Made by a program: the position numbers and the translations under genes. 64,000 bases of DNA from JAICJR01 sp036494715 (GTDB taxonomy: Bacteria > Actinomycetota > Thermoleophilia > Solirubrobacterales > Thermoleophilaceae): positions 5,941-69,940 of the forward strand of contig DASXNY010000166.1 in NCBI GenBank assembly GCA_036494715.1. The letters are read 5' to 3'. The notes beneath the pieces were generated by a model that worked only from the letters and a program-made list of their open reading frames with translations, did not search any database and was not told the origin of the DNA. Shown here in pieces: positions 58,436 through 64,000 of the stretch (within the stretch, counting starts at the first letter, position 1; each line of letters begins with the position of its first letter).

Positions 58436-59085
58436 GCTCCGTCCTCCAGATATTGCTCTAGCACTCGCCTCACCCTCGAGCGTGCGCGGTGGAGGAGCAC
58501 CCGCTGATTGGTATCGCTGACGTCCAGGACGTTACGCACCTCCTCGGCGCTGAAGCCATCGATGTCGCGCAGCGTGATCACGGCGCGCTGGTTGGGCGGC
58601 AGCTGCTCGATCGTGTCGAGGATCAGCGCGCGCGTCTCGCCGGCGAGCAGCCGCTCCTCGGGGTCGCCCTCCCACGGCGTCGGGAACACCCGCCAGCCGC
58701 CCGGATGCTGCTCGCCCTCGCCCTGGAAGCGATCGGGATCGACGGCGGGTTCGCCCGGCTCGCCGATCGAGGAGAACGGCACGCTGCGCGCCTCCCGCTG
58801 ACCGCGCGTCTTGGCCCGGTTGGTGAGGATGCGGAACAGCCAGGTCTTGAACGACGAGCGGCCCTCGAAGCGGTCGATGCCGTTGAGCACCGCGAGCCAG
58901 GTCTCCTGCGCCACCTCCTCGGCCGTCGAGCGGTCGCGCACGTACATGCGAGCGAGCCGGACGAGCGAGGGCTGGTAGCGGTCCACGAGCGCCGCGAACG
59001 CCGCCTCGTCGCCGGCGCGCAGGCGCTCTACGAGCTCCTCCTCACGCACCCCCGCCAACGGGTCACGTACCGGATGCGAGTCCAC
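58432..59085 (-). CDS. ECF-family RNA polymerase sigma factor
   Basis: The 217-residue sigma factor has region 2 (VDRYQPSLVRLARMYVRDRS, EEVAQETWLAVLNGIDRFEG, SSFKTWLFRILTNRA) and region 4 (QLPPNQRAVITLRDIDGFSA, VRNVLDVSDTNQRVLLHRAR), separated by a longer than usual acidic linker of about 45 residues. It directs RNA polymerase to stress promoters and is controlled by the zinc-finger protein encoded next to it. GTG start. On the minus strand, TTGACA (59118-59113) and TACTCT lie upstream. Confidence 0.94.
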   Translation of the reverse strand: MDSHPVRDPLAGVREEELVERLRAGDEAAFAALVDRYQPSLVRLARMYVRDRSTAEEVAQETWLAVLNGIDRFEGRSSFKTWLFRILTNRAKTRGQREARSVPFSSIGEPGEPAVDPDRFQGEGEQHPGGWRVFPTPWEGDPEERLLAGETRALILDTIEQLPPNQRAVITLRDIDGFSAEEVRNVLDVSDTNQRVLLHRARSRVRRVLEQYLEDGA

Positions 59086-59145
59086 GGCTGACGAGAGTAA
59101 CGCGCAACCTGCCTGTCAACCGCTGCGGTGCGGGGCGGGCGCGCG

Positions 59146-59151
59146 TACACT
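59146..59151 (+). promoter_or_regulatory. Putative -10 box (TACACT)
   Basis: TACACT ends 7 bp before the GTG at 59159, with no Shine-Dalgarno between. The same TACACT-to-GTG arrangement occurs at 63588-63602. Confidence 0.4.
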
Positions 59152-59158
59152 GCGCGGC

Positions 59159-59611
59159 GTGGGTTGGGTGCTTTTGTTCGTCGGCTTCGTTCTGCCCCTG
59201 CCGATCGGCTGGTTGCTGATCTCGAGACTGCACGCGGATCTCGCGCTGAGCCTGATCGGGCTCACCTCGCTGCCGCTCCTCGTATGGGGTGCCTCGCTGG
59301 GCGCGAAGATCGGCCCCTGCGGCGTGCCGGATTGCATGTCGTCGACCCAGCACAGCCACCTCGTGGTGTCGATCGTCGCGCTCGTGCTGCTGGTCGGCGC
59401 GTTCGTCGCACTCGGGTTGAAGCAGATGGAGCTCGGCGGAGGCGTACTGATCGTTTCGCAAATCGTGGGCGCCTACTCGATGCTGAAGACCGACCTGGCC
59501 GCCGCGATCCTGCTCGCCATCTTCGCCGCGCTGGGGGTGGCCTACCTCGGCTACCGCTACAGCGAGCGGAACGACGAGCTGCGCGTGCCGGACTTCCCGC
59601 CCGCGGCCTAG
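59159..59611 (+). CDS. Small polytopic membrane protein, unknown function
   Basis: The 150-residue protein has four predicted helices (about residues 2-22, 28-48, 65-90 and 100-128) with a cysteine pair in a loop (IGPCGVPDCMSST), which could form a disulfide. No family was recognised. GTG start with TACACT just upstream. Its stop overlaps the stop of the phosphoesterase gene by 4 bp. Confidence 0.68.
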   Translation: MGWVLLFVGFVLPLPIGWLLISRLHADLALSLIGLTSLPLLVWGASLGAKIGPCGVPDCMSSTQHSHLVVSIVALVLLVGAFVALGLKQMELGGGVLIVSQIVGAYSMLKTDLAAAILLAIFAALGVAYLGYRYSERNDELRVPDFPPAA

Positions 59612-61218
59612 GGCCCGCCGGGCTTGTGGCAGACGAGCGTCTGCCCCCTGCAGGGGTTCTTCGATGTGAGCACCACGCGGTCCGCCTGCGCGGCCCCGCT
59701 GAACGGCTGCACGCGCACGAGGTCGGCCGACTCGAGGTGCCCGGCCGCGCTGAGGTTGAGGCTCGCGAAGCCCACGGGCGACTTGCTCGCGCCGAACACG
59801 CCGCCCGCGCCCACCGTGCCGCCGTCCACGACCACGATTCGCCCGTAGAGATCGGTGTGCTGAAGGTGATCGTGCCCGGTCAGGATCAGCAGCTGACGCT
59901 TGTAGCCCTGGCTCTGTAGGGAGCGCGCGAGGAACTGCGCGAGCCCGTTCTCGTGAACGAGCACCACGTCGGGCTCCTCGGGCAGCCGGTTGAACCAGTC
60001 GAGCAGCTGCTGCTCCGCCTGCAAGTAGTCGGCCTTGCCGCCACCGGGCAAGTCGGCAAAGGAGAAGATCCGGCTCGCGCTGGACGGACTGCCGTGCGTC
60101 GACTCGAGCGGGTCGGGCCAGCCAGCCACGCGCGTGCCGAGGACGTTCTGCACCGGCCTGCCGTCGGTCTTGCCGGCGCCGTTCAGGCGCCCCGTATCGG
60201 TGAGCACGATCACGCCGCTCGCCGCCAGCCGGCGCATGAGCAGCGCCGAGTCGTGGTTGCCCGACACCCCGATCACCGGCTGCTTGAAGCGGGCGAAGCG
60301 CGGCACGAGCAGGCTCGCCTCGGTCGAGCTGCCCGTCTGGCCGAAGTCGCCCGGGAAGAAGATCGGCTCCGTGCCGAACTGGCGCTGCACCGCCTTGAGC
60401 GCGAGCAGGTTGTCGTGCAGGTCCGAGGCGAGGATCGCCTGGTGGGTCACCGGGACGCTGCGCGCGAAGCGGCCGCCGGTGGCCACCAGCGCCGCGAAGC
60501 TCCCGAGCGCGCGCTGCACCTGCGAGGTGTAGCCCGACGCCTCGCGCTGCGCGTTGTCCGCCACGCGCAGGAGTTGCTCGAGCTCGGCGCCGCGTGCATA
60601 GAAGCGCGGGTGGGAGAAGGCGTCTGAGTCGAAGGTCGCGGACAGCCGCAGCAGCACGGCGCCGCAGATCACGAACGCGCAGAGCGCGGGCGCCAGCGCC
60701 GTGACGACGACGGTGCGTCTGCGCACCTCGGGCCGGTGCGCGAGCGCCAGCGCCGCGATCAACCCGAGCGCGAGTGCGGCGCCCACGGCCCAGAGGTAGG
60801 CGCGCAGGAGCGCCGTGCGCGTCGCGTGGCGCGAGTCGCGCTCGGCCTCCGCAAGCACGGTCCCGTTGCCGCTCGCGGCGCTCACCACAGCGCCGCGCTG
60901 CACCGAGCGCGGCTCGATGTGGATCTTCAGCGGCACCCGGAACGCGTGCGCGCGGACGCCCCAGTCGGCGATCGGGATGAAGGCGTCCACCTGCCCGTGG
61001 AGCGACGGCGAGATGGCGAACGACACCGTGCCGATCGCGGTCGAGCGGGTGGTGCGCCCGGACGCTCGCAGCCCGAGCACAATGCCCGCGACGGCCAGCG
61101 CGAGCACACCCGCGCTCGTCGCCAGGACGTGCAGTACCGTGCGCCGGGAGGGGCGCCGCGGAGGGTGCGAGACGAGACGCTTGATCTCGTCTCTTGGTCG
61201 CTCGATTAGCTGGAGCAC
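59608..61218 (-). CDS. Calcineurin-like phosphoesterase, membrane-anchored
   Basis: The 536-residue protein has two helices (about residues 30-50 and 140-160) flanking a strand-rich domain, then a metallophosphoesterase domain with HQAILASDLHDN (Asp and His), IFFPGDFGQTG (Asp), IGVSGNHDSALL (Asn-His) and LLILTGHDHLQHTD (His). The catalytic domain is probably outside the membrane. The substrate is unknown. GTG start. It is followed by the small membrane protein gene in convergent orientation. Confidence 0.85.
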   Translation of the reverse strand: MLQLIERPRDEIKRLVSHPPRRPSRRTVLHVLATSAGVLALAVAGIVLGLRASGRTTRSTAIGTVSFAISPSLHGQVDAFIPIADWGVRAHAFRVPLKIHIEPRSVQRGAVVSAASGNGTVLAEAERDSRHATRTALLRAYLWAVGAALALGLIAALALAHRPEVRRRTVVVTALAPALCAFVICGAVLLRLSATFDSDAFSHPRFYARGAELEQLLRVADNAQREASGYTSQVQRALGSFAALVATGGRFARSVPVTHQAILASDLHDNLLALKAVQRQFGTEPIFFPGDFGQTGSSTEASLLVPRFARFKQPVIGVSGNHDSALLMRRLAASGVIVLTDTGRLNGAGKTDGRPVQNVLGTRVAGWPDPLESTHGSPSSASRIFSFADLPGGGKADYLQAEQQLLDWFNRLPEEPDVVLVHENGLAQFLARSLQSQGYKRQLLILTGHDHLQHTDLYGRIVVVDGGTVGAGGVFGASKSPVGFASLNLSAAGHLESADLVRVQPFSGAAQADRVVLTSKNPCRGQTLVCHKPGGP

Positions 61219-61227
61219 TCCCCTGCG

Positions 61228-62046
61228 CTAACCCCCGCCCTGTCTGGAGATGCGTTCCACCAGCGCCCGCTGATCCGCATCGAGCGCCGGCCCGGACCCA
61301 GCCGCCGCGTTTTCCCGCGCGCGTTCCGGCCTGCTCGTCGCCGGGATCAGGACGTGCACCCGCTCGTCGGCGAGCGCCCACTTGAGGAGCGCCTGCGCCC
61401 AGGTGTCGACCCCGAGCAGCTCGAGGGCGTCCTCCGGCGGGGAGAAGCGCGCCAGCGACCCGCCTCCCAGCGGCCGCATCACCAGGACCCCGAGGCCGAG
61501 CTCGGCGGCCAGCGGCAGGATGCGCTCCTCCACCTCGCGCTCGTGCGGGTTGTATGGGATCTGTATTGCCTGGATGCGCCCGCTGCGCATCACCGTCTCG
61601 AGCTCGCCGAAGGCACCAGGCGAGTAGTGCGTCGCGCCGATCAGCCCCACGCTGCCTGCCTCGCGCTCGCGCTCGAGCCAGCCGAGCCGCTCCTCCCAGT
61701 CCACGAGGTTGTGGATCTGCATCAGCTCGACGTGGCCGCCGAAGAACCGCAGCTGCTCGGCGAAGCGCGCCTCAGCGGCCGCCTGCGTGCGCGACCAGGT
61801 CTTGGTCGCGAGGAAGACGCCGCCGCGCTGCGTCTCGAGCGCCGTGCCCAACACCTCCTCGGAGCGGCCGTACATCGGCGAGGAGTCGAACACCGTGGTG
61901 CCGGCCTCGAGCGCCGCTCCCACGACCTCATCCGCCAGGGACTGCTGGCGCGGCGGCAGGTCCAGCGTCTGCCAGCTTCCCATGCCGATCACAGGCAGCT
62001 CGGCAGCGCCCACTCCCAACGCCCTCTTTTCGATCCTGAGCTCCAA
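61228..62046 (-). CDS. Aldo/keto reductase
   Basis: The 272-residue TIM-barrel oxidoreductase has LPVIGMGSWQTLD, TTVFDSSPMYGRSEEVLG (catalytic Asp-Tyr region), ATKTWSRTQ (Lys) and HVELMQIHNLVDW (His), with an NADPH-site end VLIPATSRPERARENAA. I used the TTG at 62046, since in-frame upstream sequence is not family-like; a GTG at 62013 is possible. About 200 bp upstream are gene-free apart from an inverted repeat. Confidence 0.88.
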   Translation of the reverse strand: MELRIEKRALGVGAAELPVIGMGSWQTLDLPPRQQSLADEVVGAALEAGTTVFDSSPMYGRSEEVLGTALETQRGGVFLATKTWSRTQAAAEARFAEQLRFFGGHVELMQIHNLVDWEERLGWLEREREAGSVGLIGATHYSPGAFGELETVMRSGRIQAIQIPYNPHEREVEERILPLAAELGLGVLVMRPLGGGSLARFSPPEDALELLGVDTWAQALLKWALADERVHVLIPATSRPERARENAAAGSGPALDADQRALVERISRQGGG

Positions 62047-62177
62047 CCGAATTCCAATCAGATCTTTTGTTGCCTCTTAGATTCCGGTGCTTCACTTGAA
62101 ACAGTGCTTCCAGACCCTCCCAGGGATCAAACAGGGAGCACGCCCTCGTGATGCTGCGAGTCCACACGGGGTTCAGT

Positions 62178-62218
62178 GACCGCCCGCCCGTCGAGCCGAG
62201 CTCGGCAGGTGGGCGGTC
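62178..62218. terminator. Inverted repeat with inner palindrome (possible terminator)
   Basis: GACCGCCC (62178-62185) pairs with GGGCGGTC (62211-62218), enclosing the palindrome CCGAGCTCGG (62196-62205). It lies just downstream of the DUF6166 gene. No T-run is seen, so it could also be a protein-binding site. Confidence 0.45.
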
Positions 62219-62246
62219 CACTTAGTGAGGCCGCGCTAGAAGGCTG

Positions 62247-62594
62247 TCAGGCCGCGGCGCGGTGCCCGGCCAGCCAGCCGAGCACCTGCTCGCGATCGAG
62301 CTCGAAGCCGACCTCAGGCAGCTCCGACACGACCTCGTGCGTGAAGTCCCGGCAGAGGCGGTCCGCGAGGGCGACGCTTCCGGTGGCGTCGTGGAGAATC
62401 GCCCGCGACAGCTCTCGTGCGCCGATGCCGCGGCGGCCCCACGCGAAGGTTGCCAGGGGGTCGTCGCCGCGGTAGGGAAGCGAGCTCCTCGCGCCGCCTC
62501 GTTCCAGCCAGACATGACGGCCCCACCAGTCGGCCATACCCACGTACCGTGTCGCCTCCATCGGCTTGACGGTGTGGCTGATGACTGCCGTCAT
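62247..62594 (-). CDS. DUF6166-like protein
   Basis: The 115-residue soluble protein has DPLATFAWGRRGIGARELSR then AILHDATGS, which fits the DUF6166 pattern (F.WG..G.g..eLa.AiL). The function is unknown. I chose the ATG at 62594; an ATG 11 codons later is possible. It is divergent from the membrane protein gene at 62691 and followed by an inverted repeat. Confidence 0.65.
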   Translation of the reverse strand: MTAVISHTVKPMEATRYVGMADWWGRHVWLERGGARSSLPYRGDDPLATFAWGRRGIGARELSRAILHDATGSVALADRLCRDFTHEVVSELPEVGFELDREQVLGWLAGHRAAA

Positions 62595-62690
62595 ACCGGC
62601 GATCAAACCAGCGCCGTCTCAACGGGCCATAAGGCCTTCTGAAAGATTCATGAAGTTTGGGTTAGGCGCGCGCTACCTTCCCACCCGAAC

Positions 62691-63329
62691 ATGGCCGACT
62701 GGGTCACCATCTCCTCGCTCGCCACGGCCGGCGGCACGCTCGTGCTCGCCGTGGCCACCTTCGCCTCCGTGCGTTCGGCCAACCGCGCCGCCCGCGTCGC
62801 CGAGCGAGCGCTGCTGGTCGGCCTGCGGCCCGTCCTCACCCTCTCGCGCGAACAGGATCCCGGCCTGGAGGTCGGCTTCGGGGACGAGCAGTCGTTCCGG
62901 GTCGAGGGCGGCACCGCGGCCGTGACCGAAGTTGACGGCAACGTCTACATGGTGATCCCGCTGCGCAACGTGGGTGCGGGGCTCGGCGTGCTACACGGCT
63001 GGTACCTCTCGCGCGGGCGGCGGGTCGGGTTCGACCCCCGGGACGTGATCGACGACTTCCGCGCCCAGCAACTCGACCTCTACGTCCCGCCCGGCGACCT
63101 CGGCTGGTGGCAGGGCGCGGTGCGCGACGCGGACGATCCCTTCCTGACCCCCGCCCGCGAGGCGCTGGCGGAGCGGGACGCCTTGACCATCGATCTCCTC
63201 TACGGCGACCACGAGGGCGGCCAGCGCACCATCAGCCGCTTCGTGCTGTTCCCGAGCGAGGACGAGCACTGGCCGGGGCGCGTGCTGCATCACTGGCGCG
63301 TCGAGGAAGTCGACCCGCGGCCGTTCTAG
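62691..63329 (+). CDS. Hypothetical protein with one N-terminal membrane helix
   Basis: The 212-residue protein has a helix (about residues 6-26, ISSLATAGGTLVLAVATFAS), a short coiled region (SANRAARVAERALL) and a strand-rich soluble domain containing YMVIPLRNVGAGLGVLHGWY. This layout recurs in actinobacterial hypotheticals of unknown role. The ATG has TACCTT 11 bp upstream. Its stop overlaps a small gene on the other strand. Confidence 0.7.
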   Translation: MADWVTISSLATAGGTLVLAVATFASVRSANRAARVAERALLVGLRPVLTLSREQDPGLEVGFGDEQSFRVEGGTAAVTEVDGNVYMVIPLRNVGAGLGVLHGWYLSRGRRVGFDPRDVIDDFRAQQLDLYVPPGDLGWWQGAVRDADDPFLTPAREALAERDALTIDLLYGDHEGGQRTISRFVLFPSEDEHWPGRVLHHWRVEEVDPRPF

Positions 63330-63478
63330 ACGTCGCGCCGCCGCCGCTTCGTCAGCCGCTCGCGCAGTGACCGGGCTCGCACGGCAAGCAGCACCACCGC
63401 ACCGCCCCAGGCGGGCGCGAGCGCGAGCGCCGTCTCCTCCACGGGCACGCCGGCGATGTGCGCGAAGGGCACGAGCAT
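63326..63478 (-). CDS. 50-residue membrane protein
   Basis: The short protein MLVPFAHIAGVPVEETALAL continues with an Ala/Val-rich hydrophobic segment (APAWGGAVVLLAVRA) and a strongly basic tail (RERLTKRRRRDV). The HIAGVPVEE pattern next to one helix is, from memory, recurrent among tiny actinobacterial membrane proteins. TATGCA lies just upstream of the ATG. It is convergent with the gene at 62691. Confidence 0.6.
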   Translation of the reverse strand: MLVPFAHIAGVPVEETALALAPAWGGAVVLLAVRARSLRERLTKRRRRDV

Positions 63479-63565
63479 GTGTGCATAGTGGCGCGTCGGC
63501 GCCTTCGGGGCAACCCGGCCTGGCGTCAGGTGCGCTCGAGGGCGATCGCCACGGCCACCGCCGCC

Positions 63566-63593
63566 TTGGCAAGAACGCGCCACTCCATACACT
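63566..63593 (+). promoter_or_regulatory. Putative promoter of the LLM oxidoreductase gene
   Basis: TTGGCA (63566-63571), a 16-bp spacer and TACACT (63588-63593), with the GTG 8 bp downstream. This suggests a leaderless transcript. Confidence 0.5.
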
Positions 63594-63601
63594 GCGCCGC
63601 C

Positions 63602-64000
63602 GTGGACTACGGCGTTGCGATCTTTGCCACCGACTACTCGGTCTCGCCCGGGCAGTTCGCACGGATGGCCGAGGAGTGCGGCTTCGAGTCGGTCTTCTTC
63701 CCGGAGCACACGCACATCCCGGCGAGCCGGGCGACGCCGTTCCCGGACGGCGGCGAGCTGCCCGAGAGCTACTGGCACACCTACGACCTGTTCGCCGCGC
63801 TCACGGCGGCCGCTGCGGCCACCGAGCGCATCAAGGTCGGCAGCGGCATCTGCCTGGTGACCGAGCGCGATCCGATCGTCACGGCCAAGGCGGTGGCGAG
63901 CGTCGACGTGCTCTCGGGCGGACGCTTGATCTTCGGCATCGGGGCGGGCTGGAACCTCGAGGAGTTGCGCAACCACGGCACCGATCCCGACACCCGCTTC
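63602..64000 (+). CDS. LLM-class (F420-type) oxidoreductase, N-terminal part (cut by window edge)
   Basis: The first 133 codons are present. They show VDYGVAIFATDYSVSPGQFA, FESVFFPEHTHIPASR, AAAAATERIKVGSGICLV and the family motif FGIGAGWNLEELRNHG. This is the F420-dependent luciferase-like group common in actinobacteria. The substrate is unknown and the C-terminal half lies beyond the window. Confidence 0.9.
   Translation, partial: MDYGVAIFATDYSVSPGQFARMAEECGFESVFFPEHTHIPASRATPFPDGGELPESYWHTYDLFAALTAAAAATERIKVGSGICLVTERDPIVTAKAVASVDVLSGGRLIFGIGAGWNLEELRNHGTDPDTRF

Noticed and set aside
59063..61381. Minus-strand open frame of 772 codons over the phosphoesterase region
   Set aside because: Arg/Ala/Gly-rich shadow frame; the correct frame encodes the calcineurin-type motifs.

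Overview
This is a very G+C-rich, gene-dense piece of bacterial chromosome. GTG starts and 4-base start/stop overlaps are common, and promoter boxes often sit directly against start codons. The gene content suggests an aerobic, Gram-positive-type actinobacterium: menaquinone-based respiration with a Bacillus-like b6c complex, PBP1A plus L,D-transpeptidase, MprAB/PepD-like envelope-stress genes, GtrA and GT87 membrane glycosyltransferases, and GT20/GT4 trehalose genes. Class Thermoleophilia (Solirubrobacterales or Gaiellales) is my best guess, an inference from style and family content without any database search. I see no prophage, IS element, CRISPR array or plasmid function; this is core chromosome with a few unusual arrangements.

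Layout. 1-9.2 kb: D-Ala-D-Ala ligase (cut by the window edge) with a PLP aminotransferase; a DUF4126 / phosphodiesterase / GtrA / GT87 operon; a YmdB-like phosphodiesterase; an ABC exporter pair; an Lrp regulator. 9.3-18.5 kb: a PLP decarboxylase divergent from the Lrp gene; a tetrapyrrole operon hemB - fused siroheme decarboxylase (AhbA+AhbB) - hemL - unknown gene; the Rieske / cytochrome b6 / subunit IV-cytochrome c operon, continuing into menG and a polyprenyl diphosphate synthase. 18.6-24.7 kb: zinc ribbon protein, dcd, tatA, tatC, a membrane TPR-like protein, a STAS protein, tRNA-Lys(CTT), and small enzymes. 24.7-28.3 kb: a nucleotide-sugar cassette (WecB, WlbA-like dehydrogenase, LbH acetyltransferase, membrane protein).

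28.3-36.3 kb (minus strand): rpsF, then an inserted MFS exporter and LLM flavoenzyme, then ssb, rpsR, rplI, dnaB, a DnaC/DnaI-like ATPase and purA. 36.3-45 kb: a repeat-bearing small membrane protein, then two tightly overlapped minus-strand blocks: response regulator - sensor kinase - HtrA protease - IMPase - RsbW-like protein, and TreT - OtsA - MBL hydrolase. 45-52 kb: a membrane protein with a degraded M28 peptidase domain, a FlgM-like small protein, thiL, a GT87 transferase, PBP1A and an MscS channel. 52-64 kb: PIG-V-like mannosyltransferase, HAD hydrolase, CPBP protease, L,D-transpeptidase, pyrE, LtrA / anti-sigma / ECF sigma, a calcineurin-type phosphoesterase, aldo/keto reductase, DUF6166, small membrane proteins, and the start of an LLM oxidoreductase.

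How it fits together: the heme, Rieske/b6c, menaquinone-methylase and prenyl-chain genes form one respiratory-cofactor neighbourhood, and the Rieske protein is a predicted client of the TatA/TatC pair encoded about 5 kb away. The 36.7-45 kb block couples envelope sensing to trehalose production. The most interesting points are the fused siroheme decarboxylase between hemB and hemL, a probable CTG start for hemL, the broken rpsF-ssb-rpsR operon, a DnaC/DnaI-like loader beside dnaB, the degraded peptidase, and repeated leaderless-type promoters. I found no clearly new multi-gene system; the window is mostly housekeeping.
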